Assembly (NCBI GenBank): GCA_022361535.1
Contig: JAKSAU010000084.1
Span: 1-12,793, forward strand
Source: Desulfobacterales bacterium
GTDB taxonomy: Bacteria > Desulfobacterota > Desulfobacteria > Desulfobacterales > Desulfobacteraceae
DNA: 12,793 bases
Direction: 5' to 3'
This document shows positions 1 through 9,289 of the stretch, piece after piece. The notes under the pieces were generated by a model that was not told where the DNA came from, did not search any database, and was given only the letters and a program-made list of their open reading frames with translations. Position numbers and translations under genes: made by a program. The stretch's first letter is position 1; each line of letters begins with the position of its first letter.

Positions 1-1250
1 TGATTTCAGATATTGAGAAAGGCTTAATCACTAAATGGTACTGGAGTACCGATAGCGAATTAATAGAAGAAATACCACAGGAAAAAACATATTTCGAAAT
101 TCTTAATGAGCAAGCGAATATTCCAAATCTACTATATTCAATAACAGGAATTAAAGCTAATCAATGGAACAATAATGTGGATTCATATTATAATGAATTT
201 GATTGTTCAGAAGATATGAATTCGCAGATAATGAGTAGTTTTTTCTATGATGAATATGAAGATGAATGCGATGATGAAAAAGAACGAGGCAAATTATCAC
301 AGAAAATAGCCATAGCGGATCTAGATTATATAATAATAGTTTCGAATTCCCCCCAAAAAAAATATTGCGAGGCAAAAAAACTTGATAAGTTTTTATCCAC
401 TTCTTATGATCTAGTTTCTGAAGTAGCGGAATATGAAGCTAAAGAAATTGCTTTAAGCCTTGCGGATGTTACGTATTACGATGAAGATCTTCTTTATTTG
501 ATATTTTTACAACCCATAAAATACAGAGGCGTTAGGGACACGGGATTGTATTTACCAGTTGGTTTGCAAAAACACTTTCTTAAAACATTCAAATTAGTAT
601 TAGAATCTTTTCCTCCTTCAAAATATAGCAAACGATTTGCAGATATTGAAATTTCTTTCGATAGAAACGAACTTTTAAATGACACTAGCGAAGAATATCA
701 CAAGGCATGGATAAACGCATTGGCACACCCAAAAGGTAAAATATACTTTTCTCCACTTCTCGTACGTAGTCCTTATATCCTTTGCTATAAATCTGGGGTA
801 AATGATTACGTAAAGACTCGTTATACGTTCTCCAAAAAAATAAGTGAATCTAACAATTCCTATGGGAGTTTTTCAGAGGAAGATATCAAAATGTATGCAC
901 GAGTTTTGAGTTCCTTTAATTATAGTTATGAAGAATGTGTGCGGTCACAATTATATTTTATAATAACCCATGAGTTAGGACATATAATCGCTAGGAGGAA
1001 TGAACTCACAAACGCAACAGAATCCGTCGCAGACTGCTTTGCTTATATCAAAACAAAAAGAGATACTGAATATAATTTTGATCTACTCGAAGAAATTTTA
1101 TTGAGAGATAACTCAATGGTGAGTGAAATCGGGAAAAAAAAACTTAATAAGAGATTTAAAAATTTAAGAAAACTTGAAGATTTTTTTTCAAACGAAAATT
1201 ATCCCAAAGATATCAAGAGTACAATTGATTTTTGTAATGGGTTAGAATGA
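1..1250 (+). CDS. HExxH zinc metallopeptidase-like protein, 5' end missing
   Basis: The reading frame is open from base 3 (first full codon) to the TGA at 1248-1250, giving about 415 visible residues. The true start lies outside the window, because coding-like sequence continues upstream of the first GTG at 177. Near the C-terminus, counting the codon at base 3 as residue 1, HELGH lies at 323-327, followed by ESVADCFAY with Glu340. HExxH plus a downstream ExxADxFA is the layout of gluzincin-type peptidases such as the ImmA/IrrE (M78) family, so His323, His327 and Glu340 are likely zinc ligands and Glu324 the catalytic base. The rest, including an acidic stretch around residues 60-95, matches nothing I recognise, and no signal peptide or membrane helix is seen in the visible part. 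The gene is markedly A+T-rich compared with the rest of the window and lies on the 3' side of a tRNA gene, which suggests horizontal transfer. A Lit-like phage-exclusion protease is another possibility. The substrate is unknown. Confidence 0.75.
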   Translation, partial: ISDIEKGLITKWYWSTDSELIEEIPQEKTYFEILNEQANIPNLLYSITGIKANQWNNNVDSYYNEFDCSEDMNSQIMSSFFYDEYEDECDDEKERGKLSQKIAIADLDYIIIVSNSPQKKYCEAKKLDKFLSTSYDLVSEVAEYEAKEIALSLADVTYYDEDLLYLIFLQPIKYRGVRDTGLYLPVGLQKHFLKTFKLVLESFPPSKYSKRFADIEISFDRNELLNDTSEEYHKAWINALAHPKGKIYFSPLLVRSPYILCYKSGVNDYVKTRYTFSKKISESNNSYGSFSEEDIKMYARVLSSFNYSYEECVRSQLYFIITHELGHIIARRNELTNATESVADCFAYIKTKRDTEYNFDLLEEILLRDNSMVSEIGKKKLNKRFKNLRKLEDFFSNENYPKDIKSTIDFCNGLE

Positions 1251-1650
1251 TGCCGCATTAATACCAAGCAACTATAAATTAAAGATTATAAAATGAAAAA
1301 AACTGATTAAAGCTCATTGTTCGAAATAACCCTCACGACCTCCATGACCACTTTCTATGTCCAATTTGTAAACTTTTAGATGAGAGTTAACAATGAAACG
1401 GCTTTAAAAACATCAAATTTACCGTCTCATACATAAATATATGTTGTTGTTGGGGTTAGACTGCAGATTGGTATTTAGTTTTAACCCCCAAGTCGGCTTT
1501 AACAGAATTGACTATTATTTATAAAATAGGAGGTTCTGCAGCCAATCCATCATCCCAAGAAAAAAGGGCCATTGAAAGAAGTTTTACCTGGAGTTACCCT
1601 AAATTTTACAGAAGATGTGGGGAATAGCGCGGGGAAAATTAATTTTAGAA
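1251..1650. other. A+T-rich intergenic stretch with no intact gene
   Basis: This 400-base stretch lies between the metallopeptidase gene and the tRNA terminator. Only tiny open frames without ribosome binding sites are seen. Two weak inverted repeats are present: GGGGTTA at 1452-1458 with TAACCCC at 1482-1488, and an imperfect TGAAACGG/CCGTCTCA pair around 1391-1435. The right part may hold a decayed transposase tail, listed separately. No convincing terminator follows the metallopeptidase gene. Confidence 0.5.
1496..1616 (+). pseudogene. Possible C-terminal remnant of an IS5-like transposase
   Basis: The frame beginning at 1496 reads to the TAG at 1614-1616 and contains KRAIERSFTW followed by an RR pair. 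This resembles the C-terminal signature of IS5-group DDE transposases (RW-x-VER-[ST]-F-[AG]-W, then RR). No start codon, no upstream catalytic DDE motifs and no terminal inverted repeats are visible, so at most this is a short decayed fragment. Chance similarity is a real alternative. Confidence 0.22.
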
Positions 1651-1686
1651 ATGAAAAAGGCTCTCAACAAATCATTGAAAGCCTTT
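1651..1686 (-). terminator. Rho-independent terminator of tRNA-Glu
   Basis: Read on the minus strand, arms AAAGGCTTTC (1677-1686) and GAGAGCCTTT (1656-1665) form a 10-bp stem with one G-U pair and an 11-base loop. The stem ends in a run of five T. It sits 11 bases past the tRNA CCA end. Confidence 0.75.
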
Positions 1687-1696
1687 ATTTGTAGAG

Positions 1697-1771
1697 TGGT
1701 GATCCCACGGGGAATCGAACCCCGGTTTCCGGCGTGAGAGGCCAGCGTCCTAACCGCTAGACGATGGGACC
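1697..1771 (-). tRNA. tRNA-Glu, anticodon CTC, CCA encoded
   Basis: The minus strand folds into a full cloverleaf. The acceptor stem is GGTCCCA with TGGGATC (one G-T pair), the discriminator is A, and CCA is encoded at 1697-1699. The anticodon arm is CTGGC-CTCTCAC-GCCGG, with CTC as anticodon, reading GAG codons. The T arm has the standard GGTTCGATTCC core. The D arm is the short form common in tRNA-Glu. The 3' end faces the A+T-rich left end of the window, which is the orientation used by tRNA-targeting integrases, and a terminator follows directly. The mature length with CCA is 75 nt. Confidence 0.96.
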
Positions 1772-1791
1772 ACATCAATTAAAGGTCAATT

Positions 1792-1818
1792 TTTATACTG
1801 AAAGTGAAAAAAAGTCAA
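1792..1818 (-). promoter_or_regulatory. Candidate sigma-70 promoter for tRNA-Glu
   Basis: On the minus strand, TTGACT (1813-1818) and TATAAA (1792-1797) are separated by 15 bases. The spacer is short, but both boxes match five of six consensus bases. The predicted start lies about 13 bases before the tRNA 5' end. No terminator separates the tRNA from the upstream membrane protein gene, so read-through is also possible. Confidence 0.4.
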
Positions 1819-1823
1819 TGGGG

Positions 1824-2039
1824 TTAGCTGCCAAAGCTTTTCTTGATACCCTTTTTAGCACCTATTAAAAAGTAGATCAACCAGCCGATGACTGGGATGA
1901 TGGCGACCAGGTGCCAGAGGAATTTTTCTTTTGTGGTGGGAAAATCCTTTTTGATTAGGTCTACAAGGGCAAGCATGGTCAGGCCAAAGGAAACGCCTGC
2001 AATGATAAGTATATATAAAACAATGTCGTTTTCAGTCAT
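1824..2039 (-). CDS. Small two-helix membrane protein, PLDc_N-like
   Basis: This 71-residue protein has two hydrophobic helices, about residues 7-27 and 42-62. They are joined by a charged loop (LIKKDFPTTKEKF), and the C-terminus is basic. The second half, with IIPVIGWLIYFLIGAKKG, follows the pattern of the PLDc_N (phospholipase D N-terminal-like) membrane module: Pro-x-x-Gly before a short helix, then a Gly-Lys-rich end. In that family short stand-alone proteins like this are common and have no established function. The start ATG has GGAAG seven bases upstream. The gene begins 17 bases after the mltB stop, so the two are probably co-transcribed. The next feature downstream is tRNA-Glu. Confidence 0.75.
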   Translation of the reverse strand: MTENDIVLYILIIAGVSFGLTMLALVDLIKKDFPTTKEKFLWHLVAIIPVIGWLIYFLIGAKKGIKKSFGS

Positions 2040-2056
2040 TTGGGTCTTCCAAGGTG

Positions 2057-2941
2057 TTATTTTAATTTGTCTGAAATTTTAAGCAGGGCATCCACATAGT
2101 AATTGGAATGGTTGTATCGGAAAAGGACTTCATGCTGGCGCTGTCTGCTGATGCCGGGTTTCCAGCCGTGATGTTTGAGATAATTGGCAACGGAAAAAAT
2201 TGCGTCATTGTGATCAAATAGGTCTACGCGGCCGTCCACGTTGCCGTCTTTGGCAAGGGTCAGTGCATTTGAGGGCATAAACTGCGGGATACCCATGGCT
2301 CCGGCATAAGAGCCGCGGATAGTGGTTGGATCAATACCTTCCCGGTCTGCATAGCGGATCAGGGCTTTGAGTTCTTCATATCCCCATTTGCTGCGTTTGG
2401 CGACTTTTTTATCAAAGGTTTCTCGTTTGGGTTTTTTCTTGTCCGGAATAGATGTCCAGATTTTTTCCTGTAGGGTTTTATCCGTTAAAGCAGCCATGGT
2501 AGACAGGGTGTTGATCACGGTTCGTTTGCCAAGGTAGTTACCCAGCCGGGTTTCAACAAGGATGATGGCAGTGATGATGGTTTTATCAACGCCAAATGTT
2601 TTTTCAGCCATATCCAGGCTTTCTTTATGCGTTTCCATATACTGTTTTGCATTGGCAATGGATTTGGAAGAAGAAAACTGATCATAGTTCAGGCTGGATT
2701 CGGAGTGGATAAAAAACAAGGACACACCGTCCGGGTTAAAAAAAACAGCATCCTGGGCAAACAGGTTTTGAATCTTGGTGCTGTCAAAACCGTCCTCTAT
2801 GAGTTTTTGTGCAAGGGCGTCCAGCTCGTTTCCTTTGGGAAGCTTTTTTTCAGATGCTTTTGCAGGGGTGATCAAAAAACAGATAAACAAAAGCAATAGC
2901 AAGCTTGTAAGAGGCTTTAGTGACAAGTGTGAATGTTTCAT
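2057..2941 (-). CDS. mltB: MltB-family lytic murein transglycosylase
   Basis: This 294-residue exported enzyme cleaves the MurNAc-GlcNAc bond of peptidoglycan, leaving 1,6-anhydro ends. A signal peptide of about 29 residues ends in ITPAKA-S, a signal peptidase I site rather than a lipobox, so it is predicted to be soluble in the periplasm (E. coli MltB is a lipoprotein). Family motifs are VETRLGNYLG with catalytic Glu130, GSYAGAMGIPQFMPS at 210-224, DGRVDLFDHNDAIFSVANYL at 236-255 and RYNHSNYYVD at 275-284. Together these cover the SLT_2 domain up to the C-terminus, and no peptidoglycan-binding domain is appended. The ribosome binding site is poor: GGGAG lies about 14 bases upstream of the ATG. 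It is the first gene of a probable two-gene unit with the small membrane protein gene downstream. Confidence 0.93.
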   Translation of the reverse strand: MKHSHLSLKPLTSLLLLLFICFLITPAKASEKKLPKGNELDALAQKLIEDGFDSTKIQNLFAQDAVFFNPDGVSLFFIHSESSLNYDQFSSSKSIANAKQYMETHKESLDMAEKTFGVDKTIITAIILVETRLGNYLGKRTVINTLSTMAALTDKTLQEKIWTSIPDKKKPKRETFDKKVAKRSKWGYEELKALIRYADREGIDPTTIRGSYAGAMGIPQFMPSNALTLAKDGNVDGRVDLFDHNDAIFSVANYLKHHGWKPGISRQRQHEVLFRYNHSNYYVDALLKISDKLK

Positions 2942-2999
2942 ATTATCAGTGTCTGCTCCCTTGCTGATCTTTTAGCATAGTTTTTTCCGATTCAGGATG

Positions 3000-3012
3000 C
3001 ACATTTAATGTG
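3000..3012. promoter_or_regulatory. 13-base palindrome upstream of mltB
   Basis: CACATT-T-AATGTG is a perfect palindrome with a one-base centre, 59 bases upstream of the mltB ATG. It could be an operator in the mltB promoter region, but no convincing -35/-10 pair was found there, and palindromes of this size occur by chance. Confidence 0.2.
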
Positions 3013-3096
3013 TCTATATAGCCTATTTTGTTTTTGAATGCATTAAAAAAAAATGTAGAGTTGCAGGACTTCATTTAGGCGTGGAAAATGGGTAGG

Positions 3097-3138
3097 AAAA
3101 AAGGGCGGGGCCCGGAAGCATGGCATCCTCCGGGCCCC
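3097..3138 (-). terminator. Strong rho-independent terminator after glnA
   Basis: On the minus strand, GGGGCCCGGA (3129-3138) pairs perfectly with TCCGGGCCCC (3107-3116) around a 12-base loop. GCCC and a run of six T (3097-3102) follow. It lies 35 bases past the glnA stop and closes the glnD-glnB-glnA operon. Confidence 0.92.
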
Positions 3139-3172
3139 TTTGTCAGGTCATTCCCCAACAGGAGACTGTTAA

Positions 3173-4585
3173 TTAAATGTCATAGTACAGGTAGAACTCA
3201 TGGGGATGAGGACGGGAAATAACCGGTTTAACTTCATTTTCCATTTTGTAGTCAATCCAGTAGTCAATAACGTCCTTAGTGAATACATCACCCTTGAGCA
3301 GGAAGTCATGATCAGATGCCAGGGCATCCAATGCTTCTTCAAGAGAACCTGGGGCAGATTTGATTTCAGCAAGTTCCTCAGGCGGCAGGTCATAGATGTT
3401 TTTATCCATGGGATCGCCCGGATCAATTTTGTTCTGGATACCGTCGAGCATTGCCATGGCAATGGCGGAGAACGCCATGTAACCGTTGGCAGAGGGATCA
3501 GGTGTACGGAACTCAAGGCGTTTGGCCTTGGGAGATCCGGAGTACATGGGCAGACGGATAGCAGCAGATCTGTTACGGCTGGAGTAAGCAAGCTTGATAG
3601 GTGCTTCAAAACCAGGAACCAGACGTTTGTATGAGTTGGTGGTCGGGTTAGTGATGGCGCACAGGGCTTTGCAGTGTTTCATGATACCACCGATGGCCCA
3701 CAGGGCGTTGTCGGACAGGCCTGCATATTTATTACCGGCAAAGGTGGGTTCGCCATCTTTCCAGAAACTCATGTGAGTATGCATACCGGTTCCGTTGTCA
3801 CCGTACAAGGGTTTGGGCATGAATGTAACAGTGTGGCCGTATTTGGCTGCAACGTTTCTCAATACATATTTAAACCAGGCAAGTTTGTCACCCATGTTGA
3901 GCAGGGAGTCGAACCGAAGGTCGATTTCAGCCTGTCCTGCAGAAGCAACTTCGTGATGCTGGCATTCCATTTCAATGCCTAAGTCTTCAAGGGTAAGCAT
4001 CATTTCTGTTCTCATATCCTGGTACTGGTCTGCCGGGGGAAGGGGGAAATAACCATGTTTGGGTTTGATTTTGTAACCCAGGTTAGGTTCGGAACCGTCA
4101 CCAGTGTTCCAGTGGGCTTCAGGAGAGTCGATTTCAAAGAAGGATGCATGGGCTTCTGAAGCATAACGGATGTTGGAGAAGATAAAAAATTCAGGCTCAG
4201 GACCTACAAAGATGGTGTCGCCAAGGCCGGTGCTTTTGATGTAGGCTTCAGTTCTTTTGGCTATTCCGCGGGGATCACGGCTGTAGGATTCCTGGGTAAT
4301 GGGATCATGTACATTACCGATAATGGCCATGGTAGGAACTTTAAAGAACGGGTCAATTTTAGCAGTGCCTGGTTCCGGAATAACGATCATGTCAGAGTTA
4401 TCAATATTCTGCCATGCTCTCATGGAAGATCCGTCAAAACCAAACCCATCTTCAAATGCGGCTTCGCTCAGTTCTGCAAGAGGTACACTGAAATGCTGCC
4501 AGGTGCCGATGAAGTCCATGTAGCGGATATCAACAACTTTTACATCATTTTCTTTTGCCATTGCGATTACGTCTTTAGGTGTCAT
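3173..4585 (-). CDS. glnA: Type I glutamine synthetase
   Basis: Glutamine synthetase makes glutamine from glutamate, ammonia and ATP in the cytoplasm, the main entry of ammonium into metabolism. The 470 residues match the bacterial GSI dodecamer subunit. Visible landmarks are FGFDGSS at 48-54, GPEPEFF at 128-134 with metal ligands Glu130 and Glu132, HHEVASAGQAEID at 210-222 with Glu212 and Glu220, MHTHMS with His269, RLVPGFEAP at 321-329, and RLEFRTPDPS at 356-365. KNIYDLPPEE at 395-404 holds Tyr398, the counterpart of the adenylylated Tyr397 of the E. coli enzyme, so control by adenylylation is expected. The glnE adenylyltransferase itself is not in the window. The start ATG is preceded by AGGGAAAG. 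The gene follows glnB by 57 bases and is last in the operon. A weak box resembling -10 (CATAAT) lies in the glnB-glnA gap, so some independent transcription is possible. Confidence 0.98.
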   Translation of the reverse strand: MTPKDVIAMAKENDVKVVDIRYMDFIGTWQHFSVPLAELSEAAFEDGFGFDGSSMRAWQNIDNSDMIVIPEPGTAKIDPFFKVPTMAIIGNVHDPITQESYSRDPRGIAKRTEAYIKSTGLGDTIFVGPEPEFFIFSNIRYASEAHASFFEIDSPEAHWNTGDGSEPNLGYKIKPKHGYFPLPPADQYQDMRTEMMLTLEDLGIEMECQHHEVASAGQAEIDLRFDSLLNMGDKLAWFKYVLRNVAAKYGHTVTFMPKPLYGDNGTGMHTHMSFWKDGEPTFAGNKYAGLSDNALWAIGGIMKHCKALCAITNPTTNSYKRLVPGFEAPIKLAYSSRNRSAAIRLPMYSGSPKAKRLEFRTPDPSANGYMAFSAIAMAMLDGIQNKIDPGDPMDKNIYDLPPEELAEIKSAPGSLEEALDALASDHDFLLKGDVFTKDVIDYWIDYKMENEVKPVISRPHPHEFYLYYDI

Positions 4586-4642
4586 GTCTTTCCCTTTCTT
4601 AAATATTATGGGGTTTTTATTATGATTTTTTCGTTTTAACTG

Positions 4643-7602
<2,960 letters not shown>

Positions 7603-7682
7603 CTTGTTTTGGGCTTCCTTTTTTCAAAGGGTTAAAAGCATTTAATCATACGCATAACATTGACATCTGCCCTCATAGGACT

Positions 7683-7698
7683 TGCAATGGATGTGCCA
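7683..7698 (-). promoter_or_regulatory. Sigma-54 (RpoN) promoter of glnD-glnB-glnA
   Basis: The minus strand reads TGGCACATCCATTGCA, matching the -24/-12 consensus TGGCACR-N4-TTGCW at all key bases, with GG and GC at the required spacing. Transcription should start near 7672, leaving a leader of about 70 bases before glnD. Such promoters need an activator ATPase, NtrC being the usual one for gln genes. Confidence 0.85.
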
Positions 7699-7768
7699 TC
7701 CTTTTATTTTCAGGAGGTTAGGAGGAACCTGTGCTGAAATGATAAAAAAAACAAGAAAATCAAAGAAA

Positions 7769-7822
7769 TTTATTACAATAATGTCGATTTATGCACAACC
7801 AATGTTTCGTTTTTGTAATAAA
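7769..7822. promoter_or_regulatory. Inverted repeat, possible activator site upstream of the gln promoter
   Basis: TTTATTACAA (7769-7778) and its exact reverse complement TTGTAATAAA (7813-7822) are 44 bases centre to centre, about four helical turns. They lie roughly 97-150 bases upstream of the predicted sigma-54 start, where activator proteins normally bind. The sequence is not the enteric NtrC site. The core ATTACAA recurs near tatA and moxR. Confidence 0.45.
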
Positions 7823-7883
7823 ATTTTTAAGCCGGTTTTTTGCAGCTATTGGGTCAAGGTGGGGTTTGTGGAGAGTTGATATG

Positions 7884-7919
7884 AAAAAAGAGCAGCCAGG
7901 TATGATCATACCTGGCTGC
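7884..7919 (-). terminator. Palindromic rho-independent terminator after tatA
   Basis: Bases 7892-7919 form a perfect 28-base palindrome, with arms GCAGCCAGGTATGA and its complement. On the minus strand TC and a run of six T (7884-7889) follow. It lies 35 bases past the tatA stop. No T run follows on the plus strand, so it works for tatA only. Confidence 0.9.
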
Positions 7920-7954
7920 ATTGAGGGCTGTAAATCTATTATAGTGTCAGAGGC

Positions 7955-8143
7955 TTAGTCTTTTTCTATTTTTTCAGGCTCATCTTCCTTGTCTTCTATT
8001 ACTGGTTCTTTTGTAGCCTTTTTGAAGTTTTTGATGCCTTTGCCCAGGCCGGCGCCGATTTCAGGGAGTTTGCCCGCACCAAAGATAATAAGTATAATGA
8101 CAAGGATTATTATCAGTTCCGGCATTCCGATTCCACCAATCAT
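7955..8143 (-). CDS. tatA: Twin-arginine translocase subunit TatA/E
   Basis: TatA oligomerises in the cytoplasmic membrane to form the passage for folded proteins that carry twin-arginine signals. The 62-residue protein has the standard build: a short N-terminus ending in MPEL, one transmembrane helix at about 8-22, the [10 protein letters not shown] hinge at 21-30, an amphipathic helix with [12 protein letters not shown], and a charged acidic/lysine tail from about residue 44. AGGAG with a 7-base spacing precedes the ATG. It stands alone without tatB or tatC and has its own terminator, so the other translocase subunits must be encoded elsewhere. tatD is found 2.4 kb away on the same strand, with the moxR-VWA pair in between on the other strand. 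Confidence 0.95.
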   Translation of the reverse strand: MIGGIGMPELIIILVIILIIFGAGKLPEIGAGLGKGIKNFKKATKEPVIEDKEDEPEKIEKD

Positions 8144-8196
8144 ATGTATGCTCCTAGTTTTTTCATGGCATTAGCGTAAAAATAATTAAGATAAAT

Positions 8197-8225
8197 TAAT
8201 TAACACTTCAGCAAGAGAGTGTCAA
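8197..8225 (-). promoter_or_regulatory. Candidate tatA promoter
   Basis: On the minus strand a perfect TTGACA (8220-8225) is followed after 17 bases by TAATTA (8197-8202), a poor -10 box in an A+T-rich run. The predicted leader to the tatA ATG is about 45-50 bases. Confidence 0.3.
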
Positions 8226-8256
8226 TCTTTATAGAATTTCAATAGGTAGGGAAAAG

Positions 8257-8294
8257 ATTACAAATATGTAATTAATTTGTTGGGTTTTTGTAAT
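8257..8294. promoter_or_regulatory. ATTACAA/TTGTAAT operator-like motifs between tatA and moxR
   Basis: ATTACA-N4-TGTAAT (8257-8272) is a perfect 6-4-6 inverted repeat. A further TTGTAAT lies at 8288-8294, 31 bases from the first ATTACAA centre to centre. The same 7-mer pair, in the same convergent orientation, occurs upstream of glnD. They lie behind the tatA -35 box and upstream of moxR, so either gene could be the target. Confidence 0.35.
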
Positions 8295-8334
8295 TTGTTC
8301 GGCGTATCCAAAAAACTTGATGGTAAAATCTTAA

Positions 8335-8363
8335 ATGACGGGTGAATAACCATTGACTATAAA
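8335..8363 (+). promoter_or_regulatory. Candidate promoter of the moxR-VWA pair
   Basis: ATGACG (8335-8340, four of six consensus bases), a 17-base spacer, and TATAAA (8358-8363, five of six) precede the ATPase gene, giving a leader of about 60 bases. Confidence 0.33.
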
Positions 8364-8428
8364 AACATAGCCTGCTAACCAGAACGAAGTTTATCTCTTT
8401 TTAACAGATATATAGAATGGAGAGCCTG

Positions 8429-9280
8429 ATGACAAAAAATCCTGACGCCCAGTTCCAAGGGGCGCAAAAATATGTACTTGATCCGGAACTTGCATCCATC
8501 GTGAATATTTCAATGAAACTGGAAATGCCTCTGCTTCTCAAAGGCGAGCCAGGCACAGGTAAAACCATGCTGGCCCATGCCATTGCCGAGACCCTTTCCA
8601 TGCCCTTGATTATCCTTAATGTCAAATCAAGCATGAAACTTGTGGAAGCCCTTTATCAGTATGATACGTTGACCCGGCTCAACGACTCCCGATTCGGTGA
8701 CTCTTCTCGTGATGTAAGTAACATTGACGAGTATATTAAAATGGGTAAAATCGGCCAGGCATTTTGCTCGGAACAGCGGGCTGTGCTTCTCATTGACGAG
8801 ATCGACAAGGCTGATACGGACTTCCAGGATGATATGCTCGATGTGCTGGACCAGATGCAGTTTGACATTATTGAAACGGACAGGACCATATCTACGCTTC
8901 ACAGACCTGTGATCATTATTACCTCAAATGCGAAAAAAGATCTGTCCGATCCTTTCCTGGGACGATGCAACTTCCATCATATTGCGTTTCCCGATCCCAA
9001 GATGATGCGCAAGATCATCCATGTTCATTTTCCTGATCTTGATACCAAGCTTGCAGAAAATGCTATTTCATCCTTTTATTCATTAAGGGAAATCGACGGG
9101 ATTGAAAAGAAACCTGCCACCCGCGAATTGATCAACTGGATTCGGGCTCTTGATGCAGACCCTGATTTCAGGGCCAAAGACCTTGTGAAAGGCAGCATGC
9201 CTTTTCTGGGGGTTCTGTTTAAAAAGAGCCCTGATTACGAACGGGCCAAAAACATGACATCCCGTCGCAAACTTTTCTAA
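8429..9280 (+). CDS. MoxR-type AAA+ ATPase
   Basis: MoxR ATPases remodel or activate partner proteins, often inserting cofactors or metals, together with VWA-domain proteins. The 283-residue protein shows Walker A GEPGTGKT at 39-46, Walker B VLLIDEID at 119-126, sensor 1 ITSN at 164-167, the LGRC arginine-finger region with Arg179, and a sensor-2 helix PATRELINW near Arg232. I chose the ATG at 8429, which has GGAG six bases upstream. An in-frame ATG at 8417 has no ribosome binding site and would add four residues. Nine bases separate the stop from the following VWA gene, so the pair is almost certainly co-translated. This matches the common moxR-coxE-like gene pair. The client is unknown, and no structural or enzyme gene that could be a client lies beside the pair. 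Confidence 0.9.
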   Translation: MTKNPDAQFQGAQKYVLDPELASIVNISMKLEMPLLLKGEPGTGKTMLAHAIAETLSMPLIILNVKSSMKLVEALYQYDTLTRLNDSRFGDSSRDVSNIDEYIKMGKIGQAFCSEQRAVLLIDEIDKADTDFQDDMLDVLDQMQFDIIETDRTISTLHRPVIIITSNAKKDLSDPFLGRCNFHHIAFPDPKMMRKIIHVHFPDLDTKLAENAISSFYSLREIDGIEKKPATRELINWIRALDADPDFRAKDLVKGSMPFLGVLFKKSPDYERAKNMTSRRKLF

Positions 9281-9289
9281 GGCGGTTCC

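Larger units (their letters stand above)
7603..7954. other. Regulatory intergenic region between tatA and glnD
   Basis: These 352 bases hold the tatA terminator (right side), an inverted repeat (7769-7822), a sigma-54 promoter (7683-7698) and the deduced 70-base glnD leader. A plus-strand frame of 46 codons starting at 7740 has AGGAGG about 13 bases or more upstream but no recognisable product, so I do not call it a gene. Confidence 0.7.

Noticed and set aside
1452..1488. GGGGTTA/TAACCCC inverted repeat in the A+T-rich gap.
   Set aside because: It is only 7 bp with a 23-base loop, has no T run, and sits at no gene end. It is consistent with chance.
1530..1694. A 54-codon open frame without stop, ending inside the tRNA terminator region, after an AGGAGG-like sequence at 1528-1533.
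   Set aside because: It has no ATG and no start codon at a usable distance from AGGAGG. It overlaps the tRNA terminator hairpin, and such a length is expected by chance.
3169..3609. Long minus-strand frame of 146 codons inside glnA, and similar long frames on both strands within glnA and glnD.
   Set aside because: They lie in alternative frames of strongly supported genes and show no family features of their own.
4586..4642. Possible separate glnA promoter (TTTAGC-N17-CATAAT) in the glnB-glnA gap.
   Set aside because: The -35 box matches only three of six bases, and the -10-like box lies in an A+T-rich gap where matches arise easily. It is noted but not called as a feature.
7740..7880. A 46-codon lysine-rich frame on the plus strand upstream of tatA's terminator, with GGAGG-like bases upstream.
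   Set aside because: The spacing to the start is too long, no family is recognised, and the region is better explained as the gln regulatory region on the other strand.
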